Source: Omphiscola glabra (lineage: Eukaryota > Mollusca > Gastropoda > Lymnaeidae). From it: 64,000 nt of DNA. This document shows positions 12,601 through 20,428 of the stretch, one piece after another (the stretch's first letter is position 1; each line of letters begins with the position of its first letter). A program made the position numbers and the translations under genes. The notes under the pieces were generated by a model. It saw nothing but the letters and a program-made list of their open reading frames with translations. It did no database searches and was not told the origin of the DNA. The stretch is from the NCBI GenBank assembly GCA_964017045.1, contig OZ024808.1:16553784-16617783 (forward strand). Direction: 5' to 3'.

Positions 12601-15600
12601 TTGTCCACACCCATTCTCGAATGATCTATATTAACATCTTTAGAATCACGCAAAAACCAATCTGAGTGGCAGCGCAGACATTATTGAAACACCAGTTGTC
12701 AAACTGATTGTAACTTTACTTTTTTTCAACTTTGTGTCCACCTTCACCCTCCCCCAGGTTAGTTGTGACAGTTGTGTACTACGGCCTGACCTTCAATATC
12801 GGTACTCTCGGTGGGGACATCTATGTGAACTTTGCCCTCAATGCCTGTGTGGAGACCCTGGGGAACGGGGCTGCCTTTCTGGCGTTGCCGCGATGGGGAC
12901 GGAAACGGTTTCACTGCTTCGCCGTTCTACTGAGTGGCCTGGCGTGTCTCTGTTCAATGATACCGGTGTTGTTGGGGACCACAGGTAGGCGGGGACTGCA
13001 GAGGGGGGAGAGGACCACAGATGGGATGGGACCACATGGGGAGGGGGCCATATATGAGAGGGGAGCACAGGTGGGAGGGGACCACGGGTAGGCAAGGACC
13101 ACAGGTGGGACGGAACCACAAGCAGGAGTTGGGCCGCAAGTGGATGGGGAACACAGGTAGGCTGGGACCTATATAGGACAGGACCACGGGAAGGAGAAGG
13201 GCAATAGATGGGAGGGGACCACAGGTAGGATATGATGACAGGTGGGAGGTGTGCTATGTGGATAATTGTTTTATTCTAAATTTTTAAACATCTTTTTAAG
13301 TTTTGGACAAATAATGTTTTTTGAACGGGAACATGTTACTGAAAAGAAAGAGATAACAAAAACAGTGGATTAATTTGATAAAATTGCGACTGTATGGGAG
13401 ATAAGGCCAGGGTGTGCGGTCAATACAAAACAGCTTGTAATGTTAACAGCGGGAATCCGTTAACTAATGTAATTAGCGTTGGCAAAAATAAATAAAACGT
13501 TGATGACGTCTAGCAATAAGCCAATGCCACAATTGTAGAAATACAATGAATGTTACAGGACGCTAATGTGGGGGAGTGAGAAACACTGCTGTTATCACAG
13601 GCCGAGTTCATACAGTGTAAACAAATAACATCATACAAAATATTTTTAAAATATTTTTTTTTTAAAATATAATAATAAAGTAATATTTTTTCCACCCAAG
13701 ACGAGTTTAAATCACTAAAAAATAGAAAACTCTAAATGAAACCAAGGAACTCGAATGGAATATGGACGAAAAGTCAATGTTATATTTTTATTAATGGAAA
13801 AAAAAAATTCTCTGCACAGACTTTCTTTACGTTATCAAATTTAAAGAATTTCTGTGTCTACGTCTTAGTGGTTTAAACTCGTCTTTAATAATAAATCGTT
13901 TTTTTGATTTTTTCATAACGCTTTTTGTTGTTGTGTTTTGTTGTGTGCTTCTTTTGTAGTTTTACAATTGTAACTTGAATATTATCGACATTTAAAAAAA
14001 ATCGATAATACATGTATAATCATTCGTTTGTGCTGTGTACAGATGTATTTAATCATTCGTTTTTGATTTGTACAGATATATTTAATCATTAGTTTGTGCC
14101 TTGTACATATGTATTTAATCATTAGTTTGAGCCTTGTAAAGATGCATTTAATCATTAGTTTGTGCCTTTTACAGATGTATATAATCATTCGTTTGTGATT
14201 TGTACAGATGTATTTAATCATTCGTTTGTGATTTGTACAAATGAATTTAATCATTCGTTTGTGATTTGTACAGATGTATTTAATCATTCATTTGTGATTT
14301 GTAAAGATGTATTTAATCATTAGTTTTTTATTTGTACAGATGTATTTAATCATAAGTTTGTGATTTGTACAGATGTACTTAATCATTATTTTGTGATTTG
14401 TACATATGTATTTAATCATTAGCTTGTGCCTTGTACATATGTATTTAATCATTAGTTTGAGCCTTGTAAAGATGTATTTAATCATTAGTTTGTGCCTTTT
14501 AGATGTATTTAATCATTCGTTTGTGATTTGTACAGATGTATTTAATCATTAGTTTGTGCCTTGTACAGATGTATTTAATCATTAGTTTGTGATTTGTACA
14601 GATATATTTAATCATTAGTTTGTGATTTGTACAGATGTATTTAATCATTAGTTTGAGCCCTGTAAAGATGTATTTAATCATTAGTTTGTGCCTTTTACAT
14701 ATGTATTTAATCATTCGTTTGTGATTTGTACAGGTGTATTTAATCATTCGTTTGTGATTTGTACAAATGTATTTAATCATTCGTTTGTGATTTGTACAGA
14801 TGTATTTAATCATTCGTTTGTGATTTGTACAGATGTATTGAATCATTAGTTTGTGATTTGTACAGATGTATTTAATCATTAGTTTTTTATTTGTACAGAT
14901 GTATTTAATCATTAGTTTGTGATTTGTACAGGTGTATTTAATCATTAGTTTGTGCCTTGTACATATGTATTTAATCATTAGTTTGAGCCCTGTAAAGATG
15001 TATTTAATCATTAGTTTGTGCCTTTTACATATGTATTTAATCATTCGTTTGTGATTTGTACAGGTGTATTTAATCATTCGTTTGTGATTTGTACAAATGT
15101 ATTTAATCATTCGTTTGTGATTTGTACAGATGTATTTAATCATTCGTTTGTGATTTGTACAGATGTATTGAATCATTAGTTTGTGATTTGTACAGATGTA
15201 TTTAATCATTAGTTTTTTATTTGTACAGATGTATTTAATCATTAGTTTGTGATTTGTACAGATGTTTGGGTGACCATTCTCCTCTCTAATGTTGGCAAGT
15301 TTGGAGCTACAGGTGGTTTTGCCACGATGTTCGTGTACTCGGCTGAGCTGTACCCAACATCTCTAAGGAACAGTGTGGTGGGAACAAGTTCCATGGTGGC
15401 CAGAGTTGGCGGCATGCTATCCCCATACATAGCAGACTTGGTAAGACGTGATAGTTTTATGAAATTCATTATATTTTTAGTGATCCATCACTATTATCTG
15501 TTGTATTGACTTATAATTTACATCTCTTATAACGTGTAATTAATTGCTATGACAATAAGCTTGGTTGATGTTGAAATGGCGAATGTAGGTAAGATTATGC

Positions 15601-18600
15601 CAGGGTTATTGCCAACCAGGATGGACCGAGAATTTAGCCACTCCTTCAACAGTGAGCTTTACTTGGTCCCCTAAATACTGAAGCTTTAATCCCAGGCGGG
15701 AATATAAGTCCCTAACGATCAGTACGCAATGTAAAGCCCTATGTAACTTAAATAAATTAGAGGCATGGTAAATTATGCTGTGGAAGAGCATAGGAGTGCA
15801 TGTCTGCATGCTTAGAGCCTGGACAAACCTATGGCGGTGAGTGTATGTCTCATGCTTAGAGCCTGGACAAACCTATGGAGGTGAGTGTATGTCTGCAAGC
15901 TTAGAGCCTTGGACTAACCTATGGAGGTGAGTGTATGTCTGCAAGCTTAGAGCCTGGACAAACCTATGGAGGTGAGTGTATGTCTCATGCTTAGAGCCTG
16001 GACAAATCTATTGAGGTTAGTGTATGTCTCATGCTTAGAGCCTTGACAAACCTATGGAGGTTAGTGTATGACTCATGCTTAGAGCCTTGACAAACCTATG
16101 GAGGTTAGTGTATGACTCATGCTTAAAGCCTTGACAAACCTATGGAGGTTAGTGTATGGCTCATGCTTAAAGCCTTGACAAACCTATGGAGGTTAGTGTA
16201 TGACTCATGCTTAGAGCCTTGACAAACCTATGGAGGTTAGTGTATGACTCATGATTAGAGCTTTGATAAACCTATGGAGGTTAGTGTATGGCTCATGCTT
16301 AAAGCCTCGACAAACCTATGGAGGTTAGTGTATGGCTCATGCTTAAAGCCTGGACAAACCTATGGAGGTTAGTGTATGGCTCATGCTTAAAGCCTTGACA
16401 AACCTATGGAGGTGAGTGTATGTCTGCAAGCTTAGAGCCTTCGACTAACCTATGGAGGTTAGTGTATGACTCATGCTTAGAGCCTTGGACTAACCTATGG
16501 AGGTTAGTGTATGACTCATGCTTAAAGCCTTGACAAACCTATGGAGGTTAGTGTATGACTCATGCTTAAAGCCTGGACAAACCTATGGAGGTGAGTGTAT
16601 GTCTGCAAGCTTAGAGCCTGGACAAACCTATGGAGGCTAGTGTATGTCTCATGCTTAGAGCCTTGACAAACCTATGGAGGTTAGTGTATGACTCATGCTT
16701 AAAGCCTGGACAAACCTATTGAGGTTAGTGTATGTCTCATGCTTAGAGCCTTGACAAACCTATGGAGGTTAGTGTATGACTCATGCTTAAAGCCTGGACA
16801 AACCTATTGAGGTTAGTGTATGGCTCATGCTTAGAGCCTTGACAAACCTATGGAGGTTAGTGTATGGCTCATGCTTAAAGCCTGGACAAACCTATGGAGG
16901 TTAGTGTATGGCTCATGCTTAAAGCCTTGACAAACCTATGGAGGTTAGTGTATGGCTCAGGCTTAAAGCCTTGACAAACCTATGGAAGTTAGTGTATGAC
17001 TCATGCTTAAAGCCTTGACAAACCTATGGAGGTGAGTGTATGTCTGCAAGCTTATAGCCTTGGACTAACCTATGGAGGTTAGTGTATGAATCATGCTTAA
17101 AGCCTTGACAAACCTATGGATGTTAGTGTATGTCAGAACGCTCAGAAAACACATTCTAAGAAATTTTCAAACCCCTACGCCAATAGTAATATAAAATAAA
17201 ATAAGAAAAATGCATCTAAAGTTGTTTTTAGGGGTTCTTTAATGACCCAACAGAGTACTTACGGTATAACATGCTATAATGTGTTGTCATCGGCAACGAG
17301 TCTATGTGCCAAGTTTCAGCTCGATACGATGACTTATGCAGTGGGCCGAAAATGCCGCCCGCAAATAAAGGACGCTCGGGTAAGATCACACCCTACCCCC
17401 TCCCCCTTTTTCTTACTACGCCCGTGTTACCACTCCGGCGTTAAAGATAGAACAAAAAAGATAGAACAAATCCTTCTGATGGTGCATTTTTAGATTTGAT
17501 TCTTCCCTTCACGTCACCAGGGTATACTCGTCGGCGGTCCGTTCGGCGCAGCAGTGCCGTTCGTTGTGTTTGGAACGTGCGGTGTGACTGCCGGACTGTT
17601 GACTCTCTTCTTACCAGAAACCTTGAACCAAACGTTGCCTGAGACCGTCCAAGAAGCGATCGACTTCGGAAGGTAAAATAAACCACACTGATAAACATAA
17701 CTGCTTGACATCTTATACATAATGTTGACATAAACATTTCTTCAATTGAACTTTCATATTATTTGCACACACCAAAAAATATGCTAAATTTTAGGGTTTT
17801 CTTCTTGCTATTTCTGTAGCGTTGTATAGAGAATGGGGACATCAGAGGTTGTTAACCATTCTGCATCTCTTGGTGTAAAGTAATGGCCACTTTATCGGCT
17901 GTTTAAAATCAAAGCGCTATTTGCAGAGAGTCAAACCACTTTATCGGCTGTTTAAAATCAAAGCGCTATTTGCAGAGAGTCAAGCCACTTTATCGGCTGT
18001 TTAAAATCAAAGCGCTATTTGCAGAGAGTCAAGCCACTTTATCGGCTGTTTAAAATCAAAGCTCTATTTGCAGAGAGTCAAGCCACTTTATCGGCTGTTT
18101 AAAATCAAAGCGCTATTTGCAGAGAGTCAAGCCACTTTATCGGCTGTTTAAAATCAAAGCGCTATTTGCAGAGAGTCAAGCCACTTTATCGGCTGTTTAA
18201 AATCAAAGCGCTATTTGCAGAGAGTCAAGCCACTTTATCGGCTGTTTAAAATCAAAGCGCTATTTGCAGAGAGTCAAGCCACTTTATCGGCTGTTTAAAA
18301 TCAAAGCGCTATTTGCAGAGAGTCAAGCCACTTTATCGGCTGTTTAAAATCAAAGCGCTATTTGCAGAGAGTCAAGCCACTTTATCGGCTGTTTAAAATC
18401 AAAGCGCTATTCGCAGGGAGGCAAGACTTCGCTTGATTTATTTTTAATATAATGTTATTAGGGGTACGTGCTGCGGGGATAAGAAAATATAAGATTTGTT
18501 ATTGGTCCAAAAAGATGGAAAAGCTTTTTGTAAACATAGTACATATTCATTTTGAGCACATAAATAAATACATATCTAAACCAAGCTAATATATTATAAT

Positions 18601-19694
18601 AATTATAACAATTTAAACTCAAGACACCTAAATTATTTCTCTAGCGTAGAAATCAGCCATAAATGAATTCCTTTTGGTGACAATAATGAATTAATTAAGT
18701 GATCATTTAGAATTGATAACCACTGAGGGGAGTACAATTGTGTACATAATGGGGAACAAAATAATATGTATATATTTAGGTACTAACTTTAAGAGAAAGA
18801 ATTTGCCCTGATCGAGGCGATCTTAGGTATCTGTGATAAAATGTGGGGGTGGGGGGATGTATCATCAGTGCAATCGGCCCAAACTTCCATGGGCTTATCT
18901 CACACTCTGTTTTTTTTTTCCGTGAAGAAGGGCTGAAAAGGGCTTGGCGCGCCTCGGGCGTCATTAACCCTGGCTACATAGCACTGACTAGACGGGACGC
19001 ACTAACTCTAGTTACGCCACTGCTCTGCACTCTTCTCACGCTACCGACAAAACACTCTGCTGATGATTAGAACATTAGTTCACAAATTAAGGTTAAACCT
19101 GAGAAAAGGAACGCAACAAAACAACAAGCGTGTAAGCCTTCGTCATGGAACAAACAGAAAAAGCAGAATAAATTTTTTTGTAAAAAAAGCACTTGGCTGA
19201 GAAGTGGTAGCCAAGAGGCCTGTAAATGAATCCCACAATTACCATTGATGACATTTGGTTCCCCTGTCCCCCGCATCTTAATGATAATGTTTATCAACCC
19301 AAGTTCCATTAAGCTTCGCCAGGACCGGATCCTAAAACCCCAAAGCACCACTGTTTACCATCATAACTTATTTACACTCAATTCATTTCTGTAACCCGCG
19401 AGCTTTGTCAGAAGTCTCCTCATGAAATATGCAACGCACTATTTGTGTTATAGTTCAGGTTATGGGTCCGGACTACCAATAACAGAGTAAACACTGATAG
19501 GAAAATCTTGTATCATTCTTTTTTTTTCCAGAATTAAATTAACAAAAGTCACTGAGATTGCAGCGCCAGTTGAAAACGGGGATTCCCAGAGTATCAACAG
19601 AAGTTCAATAAGTAACCGAATACACGGTTTAAACAAGGTATCGACAACCAATCAAGGATATTTGAATACAACATTTTTGGTGGAAAAGCTTTGA
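496..19694 (+). CDS. SLC22-family solute transporter, complete 11-exon gene (586 aa)
   Basis: Joined exons: 496-638, 2542-2685, 3563-3677, 4744-4847, 6291-6445, 9691-9859, 10881-11090, 12758-12984, 15262-15440, 17521-17672 and 19532-19694. They total 1761 nt in one frame with a terminal TGA. The predicted product is a 12-helix plasma-membrane transporter of the major facilitator superfamily, the family of organic cation, carnitine/zwitterion and anion carriers. Landmarks: N-terminal [14 protein letters not shown]1 about 19-41; extracellular loop 42-145 with Cys49, 90, 117 and 139 and sequons at Asn56, 71, 95 and 112; motif A with Asp168-Lys169 and GRKK 171-174; IPESPRWL 279-286; GRK 394-396; ELYPTSLRN 451-459; LPET 513-516; a polar C-tail. 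Arg470 in TM11 lies where OCTs carry Asp and OCTN/OAT proteins carry Arg, so an anion or zwitterion substrate is more likely than a simple cation (inference). The exon sizes 104, 155 and 169 equal those I recall for vertebrate SLC22 genes. Substrate and orthology are undetermined. Confidence 0.93.
622..1000. repeat. ~90-bp array seeded on the exon 1 donor
   Basis: About four units. Each contains a copy of ACACCAGAYCACAGGTACG, i.e. the last coding bases of exon 1 plus the 5' splice site (true junction at 638/639; copies near 718, 808, 896). The unit also carries further AGGTATG-type donors. Confidence 0.85.
1561..2000. repeat. ~34-bp AT-rich array in intron 1
   Basis: About 12 copies of a unit containing AAGCGAGACATGATATATTT and ATGAGGTC. 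Variant units recur in blocks, suggesting higher-order duplication. Confidence 0.93.
2542..2685 (+). CDS. SLC22 transporter coding exon 2 (extracellular loop), GC donor
   Basis: Acceptor GCTGTTTTCAG|G. Encodes residues 49-95 of the TM1-TM2 loop (starts [10 protein letters not shown]) with Cys49, Cys90 and sequons NDS (56) and NHT (71). The third sequon, NRS, forms across the exon 2-3 junction. The frame needs the exon to end in phase 2 at AACAG, which puts the donor at GCAAGT: the standard GC-AG class, with the remaining positions matching consensus. No GT nearby gives both the right phase and continuity with exon 3. Intron 2 (2686-3562) begins with a 39-bp array; the rest (3041-3562) is AT-rich with nothing recognisable. 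Confidence 0.88.
2711..3036. repeat. 39-bp array at the start of intron 2
   Basis: About eight copies of a G-rich unit containing GATGATTGGAGGATGTTTGA. Starts about 25 bp downstream of the GC donor. Confidence 0.93.
3563..3677 (+). CDS. SLC22 transporter coding exon 3 (extracellular loop)
   Basis: Acceptor CTAACGTTCAG|A, with a CTAAC branch-like motif just upstream. Encodes residues 97-134, ending [10 protein letters not shown], with sequon NKT at 112 and Cys117. The motif KCDRWVYD is typical of the end of the SLC22 extracellular loop. The donor is ACACAG|GTTAGT. The 23-bp array starts at intron base +2. The tail of intron 3 (4414-4743) is AT-rich with no feature seen. Confidence 0.92.
3679..4212. 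repeat. 23-bp array starting at the exon 3 donor
   Basis: About 23 copies of a unit of the form TTAGTACTTGGTCAG plus TATTTGGC. The first copy begins at intron base +2; exon sequence is not included. It degenerates after about 4100. Confidence 0.95.
4310..4413. repeat. short degenerate repeat in intron 3
   Basis: Four to five imperfect copies built on GAGTGTCTAGAGGAGTTTGT. Confidence 0.7.
4744..4847 (+). CDS. SLC22 transporter coding exon 4 (TM2, motif A start)
   Basis: Acceptor CCGCACAG|ATC. Encodes residues 135-168 ([19 protein letters not shown] and onward) with Cys139, then TM2 ([13 protein letters not shown]) and the first half of motif A, GLVSD. The exon ends GACAA|GTATGG. Joined to exon 5 this gives SDKIGRKK, a perfect MFS motif A. 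The genomic frame stays open past the donor and reads DKYGR, which imitates the motif, but that reading leaves exon 5 out of phase. The size, 104 nt, matches the conserved vertebrate exon as I recall it. Intron 4 (4848-6290) carries a hAT-like fragment and an (ACAT)n tract. Confidence 0.92.
4880..5000. mobile_element. hAT-like terminal fragment in intron 4
   Basis: Starts CAGTGGGTCTCAAAAT then GCGGCCCCCTC, resembling one end of hAT miniature elements (CAGNGGTTCTCAA type). No matching opposite end found, so this is a remnant at best. Confidence 0.4.
5266..5565. repeat. (ACAT)n microsatellite, intron 4
   Basis: Imperfect 4-bp repeat with scattered ATGC, ACGT and AAAT variants; reads as long open frames on both strands by composition only. 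Confidence 0.97.
6291..6445 (+). CDS. SLC22 transporter coding exon 5 (motif A, TM3, TM4)
   Basis: Acceptor TAAATTTCAG|A. Encodes residues 170-220: [13 protein letters not shown]3, then the [10 protein letters not shown] helix (TM4) and LFMCCFVL. The donor is GTTGG|GTAAGT. The last 25 or so coding bases and the donor are repeated about 55 times downstream (see the array at 6421-8336). The exon size, 155 nt, is conserved. Intron 5 (6446-9690) contains that array and a LINE fragment; 9110-9690 is AT-rich with nothing else seen. Confidence 0.93.
6421..8336. repeat. 35-bp array seeded on the exon 5 donor (~55 copies)
   Basis: The unit contains TTATGTGCTGCTTTGTGTTGG followed by CTAAGTGGGTC, with alternate CTTTATG / CAGCTAATG / CAGATAATG forms. 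It overlaps the last 25 coding bases of exon 5 and its donor at 6445/6446. Most copies have lost the donor GT (GGCTAAGT); five downstream copies, near 6690, 6795, 6970, 7040 and 7215, keep GGGTAAGTGGGTC. Inside intron 5 of the transporter. Confidence 0.96.
8564..9109 (+). pseudogene. non-LTR retrotransposon ORF2 C-terminal fragment
   Basis: An open stretch of about 180 codons ending in TAA. It has no 5' part of a reverse transcriptase: it starts in the thumb/connector region ([15 protein letters not shown]), continues [35 protein letters not shown], and ends with a C-x2-C zinc-finger-like stretch ([10 protein letters not shown], then [11 protein letters not shown]). These are the C-terminal hallmarks of a widespread invertebrate LINE type. 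No RT catalytic motifs are present, so this is a 5'-truncated copy inserted in transporter intron 5, same strand. The 3' end of the element is probably just after 9145. It is a different family from the copy at 52.4 kb, whose tail has no zinc finger. Confidence 0.85.
9691..9859 (+). CDS. SLC22 transporter coding exon 6 (TM5, TM6)
   Basis: Acceptor AACCATCAAAG|CC. Completes Ala221 and encodes 222-276: [13 protein letters not shown], the loop signature after TM4, TM5 ([18 protein letters not shown]) and TM6 (LVIFVLW), ending two bases into Trp277. The donor is GTGGTG|GTCAGT. It is 169 nt long, a conserved SLC22 exon size. Intron 6 runs 9860-10880 and contains a pyrimidine-rich array near its 3' end; 9860-10335 shows nothing else. 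Confidence 0.93.
10336..10715. repeat. pyrimidine-rich ~23-bp array upstream of exon 7
   Basis: About 16 copies of CTCTCTCCTTCTCCCTCATT with length variants. Ends about 165 bp before the weak exon 7 acceptor. Confidence 0.93.
10881..11090 (+). CDS. SLC22 transporter coding exon 7 (IPESPRWL, cytoplasmic loop)
   Basis: Encodes residues 278-346: [20 protein letters not shown], the hallmark SLC22 motif at the start of the TM6-TM7 cytoplasmic loop, an acidic stretch (FDSEDESQ), and the start of TM7 (VIIFIN). The acceptor is GAATCAAG|G with a poor pyrimidine tract; it is fixed by phase because Trp277 must be completed by G. The donor is CAATTG|GTACGT. Intron 7 (11091-12757) holds poly-G runs near 11412 and 11828-11875 and a short G-rich array; the rest is unremarkable. 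Confidence 0.92.
11824..11882. repeat. G-run duplication in intron 7
   Basis: Two copies of a poly-G run followed by CAAATCCTGTAAAC. A further G run lies at 11417-11429. Confidence 0.7.
12145..12275. repeat. G-rich TCTGGAGGCGGGG repeat, intron 7
   Basis: About nine imperfect 13-14-bp copies. Strongly G-skewed on the + strand, about 480 bp before exon 8. Confidence 0.85.
12758..12984 (+). CDS. SLC22 transporter coding exon 8 (TM7-TM9)
   Basis: Acceptor ACCCTCCCCCAG|G with a strong pyrimidine tract. Encodes residues 348-422: rest of TM7 ([12 protein letters not shown]), the GGDIYVNF loop, TM8, the PRWGRKR motif, and TM9 rich in Cys and Leu, ending VLLGTT. The donor is ACCACAG|GTAGGC. The junction GGGGACCACAGGTAGG is echoed through the array that follows. 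Intron 8 runs 12985-15261; 13246-14029 is AT-rich with no feature seen. Confidence 0.92.
12974..13245. repeat. array seeded on the exon 8 donor
   Basis: About ten degenerate units carrying versions of GGGGACCACAGGTAGG, the exact exon 8 / intron 8 junction. Several copies keep ACAGGTAGG or ACAGGTGGG, i.e. usable-looking donors. Confidence 0.88.
14030..15261. repeat. 33-bp array carrying the exon 9 acceptor (~38 copies)
   Basis: The unit reads TTTAATCATTAGTTTGTG then ATTTGTACAGATGTA. The last copy supplies the real 3' splice site of exon 9. Because the unit is 33 bp it stays open on the - strand as an 11-residue repeat; not a gene. The segment from about 14590 repeats with a period of 330 bp (ten units). 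Confidence 0.96.
15262..15440 (+). CDS. SLC22 transporter coding exon 9 (TM10, TM11)
   Basis: The acceptor GTGATTTGTACAG|ATGT is the last copy of a 33-bp tandem repeat that fills the end of intron 8. Encodes Asp423 (completed) and 424-482: TM10 ([14 protein letters not shown]), [14 protein letters not shown], the SLC22 signature, then [14 protein letters not shown] in TM11 with Arg470. The donor is GACTTG|GTAAGA in phase 0. Intron 9 (15441-17520) is mostly a 44-bp array. Confidence 0.93.
15790..17135. repeat. ~44-bp array filling intron 9 (~30 copies)
   Basis: The unit contains CTTAGAGCCTTGACAAACCT and ATGGAGGTTAGTGTATG. Several copies read GGAGGTGAGTGTATG, a near-consensus 5' splice site, but no copy matches an exon of the gene. 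Confidence 0.95.
17276..17375. repeat. dispersed repeat, copy 1 (intron 9)
   Basis: Shares about 70 bp with 29749-29850 in the same orientation: GTGTTGTCAYYGGCAAYGAG, TCTATGTGMCAAGTT, CAGCTCGATA. Family unknown; probably a transposable element fragment. Confidence 0.65.
17521..17672 (+). CDS. SLC22 transporter coding exon 10 (TM12, LPET tail)
   Basis: Acceptor CGTCACCAG|GGT. Encodes residues 483-532: [18 protein letters not shown], the last helix, then [18 protein letters not shown], the conserved end of SLC22 proteins, and part of Arg533. The donor is GGAAG|GTAAAA. Intron 10 (17673-19531) contains a very uniform 49-bp array, one end of a dispersed element, and otherwise AT-rich sequence. 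Confidence 0.93.
17886..18425. repeat. 49-bp array in intron 10, nearly identical copies
   Basis: Eleven copies of a unit containing CCACTTTATCGGCTG and AATCAAAGCGCTATTTGC. Inner copies differ by at most one or two bases; only the last is diverged. Confidence 0.97.
18630..18720. repeat. dispersed repeat, copy 1 of a second family
   Basis: Matches 37480-37560 in the same orientation (GTAGAAATCAGC, GTGACAATAATGA). Diverged, unknown family. Confidence 0.5.
19532..19694 (+). CDS. SLC22 transporter coding exon 11 (cytoplasmic C-tail, stop)
   Basis: Acceptor TTTTTTTTTCCAG|A after a long T tract. Encodes residues 534-586, a polar Ser/Asn/Thr-rich tail ([20 protein letters not shown] at its start) ending LVEKL and TGA. 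No recognised domain. The phase agrees with exon 10 and the stop is followed closely by a poly(A) signal, so this is the terminal exon. Confidence 0.88.
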
Positions 19695-20249
19695 GGCACA
19701 TAATGCTTTTATAGTAGAAGGGATCGTTAGATGTCATTACTAAAAAAAAATAAGAATGAACTAATTTTGTAAATTATAAGACAAAGTTTCTTGCAAATAA
19801 ATGAATACTATTTTTTAATAAGGTATTTGTTTCACTTTTTAAAAAGAAATTTGCTATTTAAATGGAATCGAGTTAAAACCACAGCAGTACCATAACAATA
19901 TCAAGACAGATAGTCCAGGCAGATGGGACTGCATGGTCAACCTCAGGAGGTGAGCTCAGACAGAGAAATCAGGGGGGGGGGGGTGAAGTGCAGGAGTCAG
20001 TCTTACATCGAGCTCAAGAAGTACCGGAGGAAGCCTGTTATGAATGGTGCTAATTAGCAAATGATTCTTTTTGCACCATCAGCTTGGAGATTGGAAACAT
20101 GCTGCTTAAGAAACTATCGATTCTCCATAAAAACAGCTATGACGGACTGTTATTTATGGAGAATTTTATCTCTTATTTAAGTCTATGGCTCGTTTCAAAC
20201 ACACTCCATAACAAAGATCGTACACTTGGCTGTGTCATTTGCCAGTGAC
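19695..20249. other. 3' flank of the SLC22 gene
   Basis: AT-rich, with the poly(A) signal and an isolated G run near 19972-19983. No other feature recognised. Confidence 0.5.
19796..19801 (+). promoter_or_regulatory. poly(A) signal of the SLC22 gene
   Basis: AATAAA about 100 bp after the stop codon, the first canonical hexamer downstream. It implies a short 3' UTR. Cleavage site not visible. Confidence 0.6.
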
Positions 20250-20428
20250 CAGAGGCGTAGCTAAGGGGTGGCAGATGGGGGCATATGTTTCGGACGCCAG
20301 ACTAGCTGGGGGAAGTGGGTGAAAGGTCTTTGATGATATTTAATGGTTTAAAATAATCAGTTTTAGAGTTGGGGGGGGCGTAAAAATGAATCTTGCCCCT
20401 CACAACAAACACTGAAGATACGCCCCTG
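20250..20428. mobile_element. miniature inverted-repeat element (CAGNGGCGTAGC family)
   Basis: The left end CAGAGGCGTAGCTAAG and the reverse complement of the right end (CAGGGGCGTATCTTCAG) form imperfect inverted repeats around about 145 bp of non-coding DNA. The same terminus type occurs at 54913-55079 and, as single ends, near 18990-19022 and 27137. A DNA-transposon derivative; superfamily not assigned. Confidence 0.5.

Noticed and set aside
12732..13187. Alternative frames over exon 8 and the following array, both strands
   Set aside because: Only the frame with [12 protein letters not shown] and PRWGRKR matches SLC22; others are shadows or array artefacts.
14499..15242. 247-codon [14 protein letters not shown] repeat protein on the - strand
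   Set aside because: It is the 33-bp satellite that carries the exon 9 acceptor, antisense to the transporter.
14030..18425. CRISPR-like regular repeats
   Set aside because: Contiguous tandem repeats without unique spacers in an animal genome.
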